This document shows, piece after piece, positions 17,698-26,451 of a DNA stretch of 64,000 nt. Below the pieces are notes generated by a model. The model was not told where the DNA came from, did not search any database, and saw nothing but the letters and a program-made list of their open reading frames with translations. Origin of the DNA: Stenotrophomonas sp. SAU14A_NAIMI4_5. GTDB lineage: Bacteria; Pseudomonadota; Gammaproteobacteria; Xanthomonadales; Xanthomonadaceae. The stretch spans positions 2,190,777-2,254,776 of the forward strand of contig NZ_CP026003.1 in the NCBI RefSeq assembly GCF_003086795.1, read 5' to 3'. How positions within the stretch are numbered: position 1 is the stretch's first letter; every line of letters starts with the position of its first letter. The position numbers were made by a program, and so were the translations under genes.

Positions 17698-18698
17698 TGC
17701 GGGTCTTCCTGGATGACGGGTACGCGCGGGCGGGTGCCCGGCGGATGGGTAGCGGTGATCTTCACGGCGTTCATGCCGTTGGCGACGCCGAATTCGCCGG
17801 TGAACACGGGGATGTTCTCCACGCACAGCGGCACCTGCGGATTCAGCTCGATCGGCAGGATGTCGCCGACCTTCAGCCGGGTCAGGTCGCGCAGGGTCAT
17901 GCGCTTGCTGGCCAGCACGCTGGACAGGGTCACTTCGGCGATGTTGAGCTGCTCGCGCAGCATCACGCCCCAGCTGGCATCGCGATCATTGCGGTCGCTC
18001 TGGATGCCGGCGTCGAGCAGTTCGCGGATCGGCTCGAGCATCGAGTAAGGCAGGGTGACGTGGATGTCGCCGCCACCGCCGTCGAGTTCGACATGCAGGC
18101 GGCACACCACCACGTACTCGCGCGGCGTCACGATGTTGGCGAAGTGCGGGTTGATTTCCGAATTGATGTATTCGAAATCCACTTCCATCACCGGTGCCCA
18201 GGCCTCGCGCAGGTCGGCGAAGGTCTGCTTCAGCAGCAGCTGGATCACCCGCATTTCGGTAGCGGTGAACTCGCGGCCTTCGATGCGGGTCGGGTAGCGC
18301 CCGTCACCGCCGAAGAAGTTGTCGACGATGGCGAACACCAGGGTCGGCTCGAACACGATCAGGCCGGTGCCACGCAGCGGCTTGAAGCGGATCAGGTTCA
18401 GGTTGGTCGGCACATACAGCGAGTGCATGTAATCGTTGAACTTGATCAGCTCGATGCCGCGCACCGAGAGTTCGGCCGAGCGGCGGATCAGGTTGAACAG
18501 GCCGATCCGCCACAGGCGCGCGAAACGCTCGTGGACCATTTCCAGGGTCGGCATGCGACCGCGGATGATCCGGTCCTGGCTGGCGAAATCGTACGAACGG
18601 GCCTCGCCACTGGGCGCCTCCGGTTCGGTTTCGACCGCACCACTGTCCACGCCATGGAGCAGGGCATCGATCTCATCCTGGGACAGCAGGTCATTCAT
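17694..18698 (-). CDS. fliM: Flagellar motor switch protein FliM
   Basis: C-ring protein that binds CheY-P and reverses rotation. The N-terminal CheY-binding peptide LLSQDEIDALLHG (about 4-16) is intact. The middle CheC-like domain (about 45-230, with GTGLIVFEP) and the C-terminal SpoA domain (about 250-330) are normal for the family. It has 334 residues. The N-terminal peptide closely resembles two repeats in the CheA linker of this window. Confidence 0.97.
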   Translation of the reverse strand: MNDLLSQDEIDALLHGVDSGAVETEPEAPSGEARSYDFASQDRIIRGRMPTLEMVHERFARLWRIGLFNLIRRSAELSVRGIELIKFNDYMHSLYVPTNLNLIRFKPLRGTGLIVFEPTLVFAIVDNFFGGDGRYPTRIEGREFTATEMRVIQLLLKQTFADLREAWAPVMEVDFEYINSEINPHFANIVTPREYVVVCRLHVELDGGGGDIHVTLPYSMLEPIRELLDAGIQSDRNDRDASWGVMLREQLNIAEVTLSSVLASKRMTLRDLTRLKVGDILPIELNPQVPLCVENIPVFTGEFGVANGMNAVKITATHPPGTRPRVPVIQEDPQ

Positions 18699-18710
18699 CG
18701 CGGGCAGCCC

Positions 18711-19226
18711 TTACTGGGTCACGAAGCTGGTGAACAGCAGATCGTCGGCACCGTTGCTGCCGGTCTCGGCCTTGAGCACCTTCTGCACTTCGGCCAGCGA
18801 GTCGGCCTGCAGCTTCTGCTTGCCGGCGATGTCGGCGATCTGGTCGGGGGTAACCTGCGAGAACAGCATCAGCAGGCGTGCGCGGATGGCCGGGGCGTGG
18901 GTCTTGATCGCTTCCAGTGCGGCCGGATCGCGGGTCATCAGCTGCACTTCCACCTGCAGGTAGCGCGGGCCATCCATCGAACCGCTGAGGTTGACCACGA
19001 AGGCCGGGTCCAGCGCGAAGTACTGCGCCGGGGCCGGCACGGCTCCCTTCTTCGGGGCTTCGGCGGTCTTGTCTTCGTGCTTGGACTGGTTGAAGAACCA
19101 GACGCCGCCACCGGCGGCAGCTGCGGCCAGCACGGCCACCAGGGCTGTGATCAACAGCGGACTGCGCGGCTTGGCGGCCTTGTCCTTGTCGGCGGTCTTC
19201 TTGGTTTTGTCAGCGGCTGCGGCCAC
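18711..19226 (-). CDS. fliL: Flagellar basal-body protein FliL
   Basis: Single-pass membrane protein that surrounds the stator and stabilises its engagement. It has 171 residues: a Lys-rich cytoplasmic tail (about 1-22), a membrane helix (about 24-46) and a periplasmic domain ending DDLLFTSFVTQ. The start is a GTG at 19226 with AGGAG 9 bp upstream. A strong sigma-54-like site lies 36 bp upstream, making fliL the first gene of fliLMNOPQR. Confidence 0.94.
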   Translation of the reverse strand: MAAAADKTKKTADKDKAAKPRSPLLITALVAVLAAAAAGGGVWFFNQSKHEDKTAEAPKKGAVPAPAQYFALDPAFVVNLSGSMDGPRYLQVEVQLMTRDPAALEAIKTHAPAIRARLLMLFSQVTPDQIADIAGKQKLQADSLAEVQKVLKAETGSNGADDLLFTSFVTQ

Positions 19227-19261
19227 GAGGTGAAGCTCCTGAGGGTTGCTTCACCGGGATA

Positions 19262-19277
19262 TGCAAGGGGCGTGCCG
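19262..19277 (-). promoter_or_regulatory. Candidate sigma-54 promoter for fliL
   Basis: The minus strand reads CGGCACGCCCCTTGCA, one mismatch from TGGCAC-N5-TTGCA, with correct GG-N10-GC spacing. Transcription would start about 25 bp before the fliL GTG. Confidence 0.8.
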
Positions 19278-19322
19278 CAGCGCGAGGGGAGGGGTGCGAC
19301 GGAATTCCGTCGGTGCGTAAAA

Positions 19323-19346
19323 CCGCCGGGCAGGGCCCGGCGCTAC
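19323..19346 (-). repeat. SMAG-type GTAG palindrome
   Basis: Minus-oriented copy (GTAGCGCCGGGC-CC-TGCCCGGCGG layout) 3 bp past the fliK stop codon, placed to act as a 3' hairpin for the fliEFGHIJK transcript. Confidence 0.75.
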
Positions 19347-19349
19347 CGC

Positions 19350-20498
19350 TTACGCGTAGGCGTCCAACAGCCCGCGCTGGCGCATCAGCTGTGCGGCCGA
19401 CACCGTGGTGTCGCCCCGCGACGGTTCTCCGTCGCCGCCGGCCAGGTCGCCCGTGCCGCCGGGCTGCGCCGACGGACTGCCGTCGCTGCCGTTCTGGTGG
19501 CCGACATCGGCATGGGCGAGCTGGAAGCCTTGTTCGCCCAGCAGTTCACGCAGGCGCGGCAGGCTGCTTTCCAGTGCATGGCGCACGTCCACGTGCGGGC
19601 TGCTGAAGCTGGCGTGGACCTTGTCGCCATTCATCTGCAGGCGCACGTCCACCGGGCCCAGGTCTTCCGGGTTCAGGCGGATGTGGGCGTGGCCGATCTT
19701 CTGGTCGGCCAGCCAGCTGAGGCGTGCGCCGATCGCCTGGTCGAAGCCGTCGTCACCGAGGGTCGGGGTGGGTGTCGGTTCGCCGTCGAAGACCGGCGTG
19801 CTGGCCAGCGCCGCCTTCAGGTCCTGCAGCGCGGCGGGAAATGCGCCCTGCAACGGGACTGTCGGGCTGCGATCGCCGATCAGCAGGCCGTCGCTGTCAT
19901 CGACGCCATCCAGCGCCTGCTGGCCGAGGACCATGTCCGGCAGCGGCTGGGTGGCAATGTCGCCGTCGCTGTCGGTCGCTGCAGTGGCAGCCGCTGCGCC
20001 GGCAGCCAGTGGCGTTGCCGCGGGCAGGCCGGTGGCCGGCAGTGCCGGTGCCGCGGCAGCCAGGCCCGCATCGCCGCCCTCGGCCGTTGCCACCGGTGTC
20101 GCGGCGACGGCGTCGGCGGGCACCGGCACCGCCAGCACCAGGCTGGCCAGGCCGAGCGGCGGCCACGGCGCATCATCGCCCTCCGTCGCCGTGTCCTGGT
20201 CGTCCGTCGTGGCCTGGGTGGGCGGCGGGGCGGCAGTCGTCGTTTCGGTCGTCGTGCCGTCGCTGTCAGCGGCGCTGCCGGTCGGCGTGTCCGCGCCGCC
20301 GTCCGGGTTGGCTGGCGCGCTGTTGGACGGCGGGGCCTTGCTGGCAGGCTTCACCTGGGTGTCGGCCGCGGGCGAGCCCTGCAGCATCTGCCCGAAATCC
20401 TTGCCACTGCCGGTGCTGCGCGTCGGGCTGGCGGTGCTGCTGGAAGTGCTGCTGGCGGTGCCGCCGGTGCCGATGCTGCTGGACAGTGCGGAGGGCAT
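19350..20498 (-). CDS. fliK: Flagellar hook-length control protein FliK
   Basis: Secreted molecular ruler that sets hook length and triggers the FlhB substrate switch. It has 382 residues. A long low-complexity Ala/Thr/Pro/Asp-rich N-terminal part (1-250) is followed by the conserved C-terminal domain with HIRLNPEDLGPVDVRLQMNGDKVHASF (about 272-298) and LPRLRELLGEQGFQLAHADV. The ATG at 20498 overlaps the fliJ stop by one base; a GTG immediately before it (20501) is an alternative. It is last in the fliE-K series. Confidence 0.92.
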   Translation of the reverse strand: MPSALSSSIGTGGTASSTSSSTASPTRSTGSGKDFGQMLQGSPAADTQVKPASKAPPSNSAPANPDGGADTPTGSAADSDGTTTETTTAAPPPTQATTDDQDTATEGDDAPWPPLGLASLVLAVPVPADAVAATPVATAEGGDAGLAAAAPALPATGLPAATPLAAGAAAATAATDSDGDIATQPLPDMVLGQQALDGVDDSDGLLIGDRSPTVPLQGAFPAALQDLKAALASTPVFDGEPTPTPTLGDDGFDQAIGARLSWLADQKIGHAHIRLNPEDLGPVDVRLQMNGDKVHASFSSPHVDVRHALESSLPRLRELLGEQGFQLAHADVGHQNGSDGSPSAQPGGTGDLAGGDGEPSRGDTTVSAAQLMRQRGLLDAYA

Positions 20499-20965
20499 CA
20501 CGTGCGGCCTCCCTGCTCGCCGCCGTCCGGCTCCGCCGTCTGCGCCAGGCGTGCACGGCGGGCGCCGATGTCATCCATCTCGCGCTGGTCGCGGCGGTCG
20601 GTCACCACCTTTTCCTGGGCGCGGTAGCTGGCGGCCAGCTGTTCCAGCACGGCCTTGTCACGGCTGGCCAGGATCAGGCGCGCGCGTTCGGCTTCCACCT
20701 TCTCGCGGTTGCCGTTCACCGTGGCCTGCTGCTGTTCCACCGCGCTGTCGAGGCGGTCGAGGAAGGCGCGGCGGTTCAGCAGCTGCGCCGGGCTGGTGGC
20801 GGCCATCTGCGCGTTGGCGTACTCCTCGGCGTAGCGGCGGAGCTCATCCAGGCGTGACAGGTGGGTGTCGAGCACGCGCTGGCGCTCGGCCAGGTCGCGG
20901 GCTACGGCGTCTTCGTGCTCCTGGGCGCGCTTCAGCAGGGGATCGATGCGCTTGGACTGTGTCAT
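20498..20965 (-). CDS. fliJ: Flagellar export chaperone FliJ
   Basis: Coiled-coil stalk and chaperone-escort protein of the FliH-FliI-FliJ ATPase complex. It has 155 residues, almost wholly helical and charged, with heptad-like spacing (about 10-135). It lies between fliI and fliK, as in most bacteria. Confidence 0.92.
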   Translation of the reverse strand: MTQSKRIDPLLKRAQEHEDAVARDLAERQRVLDTHLSRLDELRRYAEEYANAQMAATSPAQLLNRRAFLDRLDSAVEQQQATVNGNREKVEAERARLILASRDKAVLEQLAASYRAQEKVVTDRRDQREMDDIGARRARLAQTAEPDGGEQGGRT

Positions 20966-20977
20966 GGTTAGGCTCTC

Positions 20978-22354
20978 TTAATCCACCAGGCGCTGCAGCG
21001 CCGCCTGGCTGTGCGGAAGATCAGCGGCCTTGGCCACGTCCTGGCCGAGAAACTCCATGATTTCCGGCCAGCGTTCCAGGGCTTCGTCGGTGGCGGCATC
21101 GTTGCCGCGCTGGTACGCACCGATCGCGATGAGGTCGCGGTTGGAGGAATAGGCCGAGACCAGGCGCTTGAGCTTGCGGATGCGCAGGCGCCACGGCTCG
21201 TCGGCGATTTCCGTGACCACGCGGCTGACCGACGATTCAACGTCGATGGCCGGGTACAGGCCACTGTCGGCCACCCGGCGCGAGAGCAGGATGTGGCCGT
21301 CGAGGATGGCGCGCGCCGCGTCGGCGATCGGATCCTGCGGGTCATCACCCTCGGTCAGCACGGTGTAGAAGGCGGTGATCGAGCCACGGCCCTTGGCGCC
21401 GTTGCCGGCGCGTTCGACCAGCGCCGGCAGCTTGGCGAACACCGACGGCGGATAGCCACGGGTGGTCGGCGGTTCGCCCACCGACAGACCGATCTCGCGC
21501 TGCGCTTGGGCGAAGCGGGTCAGCGAATCCATCAGCAGCAGTACATTCAGGCCCTGGTCGCGGAACCATTCGGCAATGGCCGTGGCCCGGTAGGCGCCAT
21601 GCAGGCGCGCCAGCGGCGGGCGGTCGGCCGGGCTGGCCACCACCACCGCGCGGCGCAGGCCTTCCTCGCCAAGCGTGGTCTCGACGAAGTCGCGGACTTC
21701 GCGGCCACGTTCACCGATCAGGCCGACGACGATCACGTCGGCGGCGGTGTAGCGGGTCATCATGCCCAGCAGCGTCGATTTACCGACACCGGAACCTGCG
21801 AACAGGCCCACGCGCTGCCCTCGGCCGATCGGCAGCAGGGCGTTGATGGCGCGCACGCCCACGTCCAGGGGCTGGGTGATCGGCTCGCGCGCGAGTGGAT
21901 TGATCGAAATGCCAGCCATGCCGACGTGGCCTTCCGCACGGATCGGGCCCTTGCCATCCAGCGGCACGCCATCGCTGTCGATCACGCGGCCGAGCAGGCC
22001 TTCGCCCACTTCCACGCCGCCACGGCGCGCAGACGGCACCACGCGTGCGTTGGGCAGCAGGCCATGCAGTTCGGCGCTGGGCATCAGGTAGGTGCGCTCG
22101 CCGGCGAAGCCGACCACTTCGGCGTCGACCCAGCCGCCATCGACCACTTCGACCTTGCAGCTGGCACCCAGCGGCGCCTCGCAGCCCACCGCTTCCAGGG
22201 TCAGGCCGACCGCGCGGCGCAGCACGCCCTCACGGATCAGCCCGCGGCCGTGCGCGGTATCCACGCGCAGGCCATCCAGGCGGCGGGCCAGGCGCAGGTT
22301 GCGGGCCACGGCCCAGTCGGTCGACGGCGGGGGCAGGTTCGGCTCAGGGGTCAT
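20978..22354 (-). CDS. fliI: Flagellum-specific ATPase FliI
   Basis: Hexameric F1-beta-like ATPase that energises substrate loading into the export gate. It has 458 residues: the Walker A AGSGVGKST at 186-194, the Walker B region VLLLMDSLTRFAQAQREIGL, and the catalytic GERGREV region. The start overlaps the fliH stop by 4 bp. Confidence 0.97.
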   Translation of the reverse strand: MTPEPNLPPPSTDWAVARNLRLARRLDGLRVDTAHGRGLIREGVLRRAVGLTLEAVGCEAPLGASCKVEVVDGGWVDAEVVGFAGERTYLMPSAELHGLLPNARVVPSARRGGVEVGEGLLGRVIDSDGVPLDGKGPIRAEGHVGMAGISINPLAREPITQPLDVGVRAINALLPIGRGQRVGLFAGSGVGKSTLLGMMTRYTAADVIVVGLIGERGREVRDFVETTLGEEGLRRAVVVASPADRPPLARLHGAYRATAIAEWFRDQGLNVLLLMDSLTRFAQAQREIGLSVGEPPTTRGYPPSVFAKLPALVERAGNGAKGRGSITAFYTVLTEGDDPQDPIADAARAILDGHILLSRRVADSGLYPAIDVESSVSRVVTEIADEPWRLRIRKLKRLVSAYSSNRDLIAIGAYQRGNDAATDEALERWPEIMEFLGQDVAKAADLPHSQAALQRLVD

Positions 22355-22992
22355 GGCGTGGCTCCGGTCTGGCGGATCACCGCATCGAGTGCACCACGCA
22401 GGCGCGCTTCCAGGGTGCCGTCGATGCGCACCGCTTCGGCGTGCACGCGCAGATCGCCGCGGCTCAGGCTGGTATCGGGCACCAGGCGCTGGGTCGGGGT
22501 GAGGGTCATCAACGGCGCGAGCGCGGCGATGTCGTCCGGGTGCAGGCGCACTTCCACTTCACGCGTGCTGCCGCCGACCGCATCCACCGCTTCGCCCACC
22601 AGCTGCGCCAGCAGGGCCGGGTCGGCCTCGTAGGCGCGGCCGACCAGTGCGCCAGCGATGCGCACCGCCAGTTCGCCCAGCGCGCCGACCACTTCGTTCT
22701 CCAGCCGTGCCAGCGGCCGGCTGAAGTTGTCGAGGATGCCTTCCATCTGCGCGACCAGGCGGCGTACCTCGGCCTGGCCCTGGCCGTAGCCATCGGCGTG
22801 GCCGTGCTGGAAGCCTTCCTTCTCGGCGCTGTCCTGGATCGCCTGGATTTCCTCCAGGGTCGGCAGCTGCAGCACCGGTTCCGGCTCGTGCTCGGGGTCC
22901 GGCTCGGTGAGTTCGAAGACATCCTCCTGCTCCAGCTGCGCTTGCGGCTGGGCCAGCAGGTCGGGGGCAAGCCAGCGCACGACGTTGCTCAC
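22351..22992 (-). CDS. fliH: Flagellar assembly protein FliH
   Basis: Stator and negative regulator of FliI that links the ATPase to FliN. It has 213 residues: an acidic N-terminal part (about 10-50), a helical region with GHADGYGQGQAEV glycine-repeat character (about 62-75), and a C-terminal domain with LHPDDIAAL. The start is a GTG at 22992 that overlaps the fliG stop by 4 bp. Confidence 0.93.
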   Translation of the reverse strand: MSNVVRWLAPDLLAQPQAQLEQEDVFELTEPDPEHEPEPVLQLPTLEEIQAIQDSAEKEGFQHGHADGYGQGQAEVRRLVAQMEGILDNFSRPLARLENEVVGALGELAVRIAGALVGRAYEADPALLAQLVGEAVDAVGGSTREVEVRLHPDDIAALAPLMTLTPTQRLVPDTSLSRGDLRVHAEAVRIDGTLEARLRGALDAVIRQTGATP

Positions 22993-23990
22993 AGCATGGC
23001 CTCCGCGCTGCCACCGATGGTGACGGTGCCCTCATCGGCCATGCGCTTGACGATGGCCAGGATCTCGCGCTGCGCGCCTTCCACGTCGGACAGGCGCACC
23101 GGGCCGCGGGCTTCCATGTCTTCCAGCAGGATCTCGGCCGCACGCTGCGACATGTTGCGGGTGATCTTGTCGCGCACCTTGATGTCGGCGCCGCGCAGGG
23201 CCAGGCCCAGGCGTTCGCCGCTGACTTCGCGCAGCACCAGCTGCATCTCGCGGTCGTCCAGGTCCACCAGGTCGTCGAACACGAACATCAGGTCCTGGAT
23301 GCGGCCGCTGAGCGGCGCGTCGATGCGCGCGATCTCGCCCAGGATCGCCTGGTCCTGGCCGCTCTCCATGAAGTTGAGGATGTTGGCCGCGCACTGCACG
23401 CCGCCGATGTTGGACGACTTCAGGTTCTGGTTGCCAGCGAACTGGCGCTCCATGATCTCGTTCAGTTCATTCAGCGCGTTCGGCGGAATGCCGTCCAGGG
23501 TGGCGATGCGCAGCAGCACGTCGACGCGGGTGCGGTCGGGTAGCAGCTTCAGCGCGTCGGCGGCCTGGTCGGTTTCCAGATGGGCCATCACGATGGCGAT
23601 GATCTGCGGGTGCTCGTTGCGCACCAGGTCGGCCACGGCGCGCGGGTCCATCCACTTCAGCGCGTCCAGGCCGGTGGTGTTGCGACCCAGCAGGATGCGG
23701 TCGATCAGGCCGCTGGCCTTCTCGGTGCCCAGCGCCTGGATCAGCATGTTGCGGATGTAGTCGTCCGAGCCCACGCCCAGCGAGGTCTTCGAACCCAGTT
23801 CCTGGTTGAACTGGTCCATGACCCGGCCCACCTGCTCGCGGGTGATGTCGGTCATGGTTGCCATGGCGATGCCGATCTTCTGCACTTCCTTGGGTTCCAT
23901 GTGGCGCAGCACTTCGGCTGCGTCCAGTTCACCCAGCGACAGCAGCAGCACGGCAGCGCGCTGCACGCCGGTCAGTTGCACGTCAGTCAT
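22989..23990 (-). CDS. fliG: Flagellar motor switch protein FliG
   Basis: Rotor protein that links the MS-ring to the C-ring and carries the torque-generating charged ridge. It has 333 residues. The N-terminal domain is typical (GVQRAAVLLLSLGELDAAEVL). The middle domain has the EHPQ motif (about 125-128). The C-terminal domain carries the charged helix region (SGRIQDLMFVFDDLVDLDDREMQLVLREV). It overlaps fliF by 8 bp. Confidence 0.97.
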   Translation of the reverse strand: MTDVQLTGVQRAAVLLLSLGELDAAEVLRHMEPKEVQKIGIAMATMTDITREQVGRVMDQFNQELGSKTSLGVGSDDYIRNMLIQALGTEKASGLIDRILLGRNTTGLDALKWMDPRAVADLVRNEHPQIIAIVMAHLETDQAADALKLLPDRTRVDVLLRIATLDGIPPNALNELNEIMERQFAGNQNLKSSNIGGVQCAANILNFMESGQDQAILGEIARIDAPLSGRIQDLMFVFDDLVDLDDREMQLVLREVSGERLGLALRGADIKVRDKITRNMSQRAAEILLEDMEARGPVRLSDVEGAQREILAIVKRMADEGTVTIGGSAEAML

Positions 23991-25629
23991 TGGCCACCCA
24001 GCCCTTGACCACCTGGGCCACGCGCTTGGAATCGGTCTTCACGGCTTCACGGGCCATCCGCAGTCGTTCCTCATAAGAATCCACCGGCAGGGCCAGGGGG
24101 TCCGCGCCGGCCAGGCTGACGCGGTCAGCGCCCAGCGCCGGCAGCGGCGTGCCATCGTCATCCACCAGCTGTACGTCCGCGGTGTGCGGTTCCAGCTCGG
24201 TGTTCTCGTCCTTCTTGTTCTGCCCGGTGATGCCGCGCAGGGCAGGGCGCAGCACGCCGAACAGCAGCGCCAGCACGACCACCGCGCCCAGCACCATGCG
24301 GCCGGCGTCGAACACCCACGGCAGCTCCCACCAGGCCGGGCCTTCCACCGGGGTGGTGTCGCGCACGAACGGCGCGTTCATCACCGACACGGTGTCGCCA
24401 CGCTCGGCGTTGAAGCCCACCGCCTGCTTCACCAGCGCCTCGACGCGGGTCAGTTCAGCGGCCGCCAGCGGCTGCGGGGTGAGCTTGCCGTTGGCGCCGG
24501 CGCGCGGCACGTTGTCCACCAGCACCGCCACCGAGACGCGCTTGATGCGGCCGGCCGGCTGGCGGGTGTGCTGCAGGGTGCGGTCCAGCTCGTAGTTGCG
24601 GGTCGCGTTCTTGCTGCTTTCGGTCGGGGTCTGCGCGATCGGTGGTGCGGCCTGCTGGCCCGGCGGGCTGTTGCTGGTCGCGCCCGGCACGCCCTGCGGG
24701 CCCGGGGTGCTGCTGGTGTTCTCGCTCATCTGCTCGCTGCGCAGCTTCTGCGGTTCACCGTTGTAGAGTTCGCGGGCTTCCTCGGTCACCGAGAAGTCCA
24801 TGTCCACGCTCACTTCCGGGTTGACGCGGCCGGGGCCGGTCATCGGTTCCAGCAACTCGCGGATGCGCTGGTTGAACGAGGTTTCCTGGCGGCGCACCTG
24901 CTCGAACTGGGCGGCGTTGACCGCGGCTTCGCTGTTCGGATCGCTGACGCTGAGCATGCGCCCGCTCTGGTCGACGATGGTCACCCGTTCCGGCGCAAGA
25001 TCAGGAATGGCGGCAGCCACCATGTGCACGATGGCATCGACCTGGCTGCGTTCCAGCTGCTGGCCACCACGCAGTTCCAGGGTGACCGAGGCGCTGGCCA
25101 CGTCACGCTGGCGGGTGAAGGCGCTGGGCTTGGGAATGGCCAGGTGTACGCGCGAATCGCGCACCGGGCGCAGGGTGTTGATGGTGCGCGACAGTTCGGT
25201 TTCCAGCGCGTGCTGGTAGCGCGCGCTTTCGACGAACTGGCTGACGCCGAAGCCGGGGTCACGTTCCATCAGCTCGAAGCCGAGCTTGCCGCTGTCGGTC
25301 AGGCCGGAGCCGGCCAGCTTCAGGCGCGCATCGTGCAGGTTCTTTTCCGGCACGGTGATGCCACCGGTGGCCGGGTCCAGCTCGAACGGAATCTGTGCCG
25401 CGCGCAGCAGGTCGGTGGCTTCGGCGGTCGCCTTCTGGTCCAGGCCGGTGTACAGCGGGACCATGCCGGGCTTCTGCGACCAGAAGAACACGAACAGGCC
25501 TGCCGCCACCGCCACCGAGATCATCGCCATCAGGCCGAGGCGGCGGGTGATCTGCAGACTCTGCAGGCGGTCGAACCACTGCCCGGCCTTTTCGGCGTTC
25601 AGGGTTTCCTTGGAGAGCGTCAGTGCCAT
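23983..25629 (-). CDS. fliF: Flagellar MS-ring protein FliF
   Basis: Forms the membrane-embedded MS-ring on which the basal body is built. It has 548 residues with an N-terminal membrane helix (about 33-53), a YscJ-like ring-building domain with EKNLHDARLKLAGSGL, a Pro/Gly-rich periplasmic middle, a second membrane helix (about 445-470) and a C-terminal FliG-binding tail (about 515-548). Confidence 0.97.
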   Translation of the reverse strand: MALTLSKETLNAEKAGQWFDRLQSLQITRRLGLMAMISVAVAAGLFVFFWSQKPGMVPLYTGLDQKATAEATDLLRAAQIPFELDPATGGITVPEKNLHDARLKLAGSGLTDSGKLGFELMERDPGFGVSQFVESARYQHALETELSRTINTLRPVRDSRVHLAIPKPSAFTRQRDVASASVTLELRGGQQLERSQVDAIVHMVAAAIPDLAPERVTIVDQSGRMLSVSDPNSEAAVNAAQFEQVRRQETSFNQRIRELLEPMTGPGRVNPEVSVDMDFSVTEEARELYNGEPQKLRSEQMSENTSSTPGPQGVPGATSNSPPGQQAAPPIAQTPTESSKNATRNYELDRTLQHTRQPAGRIKRVSVAVLVDNVPRAGANGKLTPQPLAAAELTRVEALVKQAVGFNAERGDTVSVMNAPFVRDTTPVEGPAWWELPWVFDAGRMVLGAVVVLALLFGVLRPALRGITGQNKKDENTELEPHTADVQLVDDDGTPLPALGADRVSLAGADPLALPVDSYEERLRMAREAVKTDSKRVAQVVKGWVAND

Positions 25630-25642
25630 GCGTCAATGTTCC

Positions 25643-26011
25643 TTACAGCGGCATGTTCATCACGTCCTGGTAAGCCTGGACGAGACGGTTGCGGACTTCC
25701 ACGGTGGCGCGGAAGGCGATCTGGGACTGCTGCGAGGCGACCATCACCTTGGCCAGGTCGGCGCCGGGTTCGCCCAGTTCGAAAGCCTTGGCCAGGGCGC
25801 CGGACTTCTGCTGGGCGTCGTTGACGCCGGCGATGGCGCCGCGCAGGGTGTCGGTGAAGCTGGCGGGCTGGACCTGCGATGCATCCAGGACCGCGCCGGG
25901 CAGGGCATTGCTGCGCGGCGCTTCGGCCAGCGGGTTGAGCGTCGCCGGCTGTCCCATCTGGGTCTGATAGGAGCGGATCTGGGAAAGGATCGAAGTGACG
26001 GAGTGGGACAT
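25643..26011 (-). CDS. fliE: Flagellar hook-basal body protein FliE
   Basis: Junction between the MS-ring and the rod. It has 122 residues from the ATG at 26011 (MSHSVTSILSQIR); upstream in-frame codons lack family similarity. The C-terminal helix with KVMVASQQSQIAFRATVEVRNRLVQAYQDVMNM is characteristic. It is the first gene of fliEFGHIJK, with a sigma-54-like site 47-62 bp upstream. Confidence 0.95.
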   Translation of the reverse strand: MSHSVTSILSQIRSYQTQMGQPATLNPLAEAPRSNALPGAVLDASQVQPASFTDTLRGAIAGVNDAQQKSGALAKAFELGEPGADLAKVMVASQQSQIAFRATVEVRNRLVQAYQDVMNMPL

Positions 26012-26057
26012 CTGCAACGGTTCCAGAAACAGGGATGGGGGTGTTCGCTGGAACAGG

Positions 26058-26073
26058 TGCAAGTGGCGTGCCG
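26058..26073 (-). promoter_or_regulatory. Candidate sigma-54 promoter for fliE
   Basis: The minus strand reads CGGCACGCCACTTGCA, one mismatch from consensus, with GG-N10-GC spacing. It supports the FliE start at 26011 and FleQ/RpoN2 control of the operon. Confidence 0.82.
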
Positions 26074-26147
26074 AAACCGGTTTTCGATTCAGTGTCGTGA
26101 GGATTGTGGGGGTGCTGGCAGGGCTGCGCCCTGCACCCGCAGAAGCG

Positions 26148-26172
26148 GTAGTGCCGGCCGCTGGCCGGCACC
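26148..26172 (+). repeat. SMAG-type palindrome, GTAGTGCCGGCC subtype
   Basis: GTAGTGCCGGCC, loop, GGCCGGCACC. It opens a repeat-rich stretch (26.1-26.7 kb) between the fliE promoter and fleQ. Confidence 0.75.
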
Positions 26173-26203
26173 TTCAGAAGCAAAAGCCTGCATTCCGTGG
26201 GAT

Positions 26204-26305
26204 GGCGGGGTGGGTCCGGTTGAGGGGGACGCCGTAAACCCGTCCATGGGGGCTTGGTCGCGGCATCCATGCCGCTCACACCCCCTCAACCGGACCCACC
26301 CCGCC
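26204..26305. repeat. Perfect 25-bp inverted repeat with 52-bp loop
   Basis: The arms at 26204-26228 and 26281-26305 are exact reverse complements (GGCGGGGTGGGTCC...). The loop holds a smaller hairpin with GCGGCATCCATGCCGC. There is no transposase gene, no run of T, and no gene immediately on either side that it obviously terminates. It may be a non-autonomous dispersed repeat. Confidence 0.85.
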
Positions 26306-26334
26306 TTCGACAGTTGACCGCGACCTGTTGGAAG

Positions 26335-26404
26335 CTGCTGCTGCTGCTGATGCTGATGCTGCTGCTGATGCTGATGCTGCTGCTGATGGTGCTGCTGCTG
26401 ATGG
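26335..26404. repeat. Trinucleotide microsatellite (CTG/ATG array)
   Basis: About 70 bp made only of CTG with interspersed ATG and one GTG triplet, arranged partly as longer units such as (CTG)3-ATG-CTG-ATG. It is outside any credible gene. Length variation by slippage is expected. Confidence 0.9.
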
Positions 26405-26428
26405 TGGGTGCCGACCGTTGGTCGGCAC
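26405..26428 (+). repeat. Palindrome of the GGTGCCGACC subtype
   Basis: GTGGGTGCCGACC, loop, GGTCGGCAC. The same subtype occurs twice at 59.9 kb. Confidence 0.7.
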
Positions 26429-26451
26429 TGGCTCTGACCCCAGTGAAGGCG

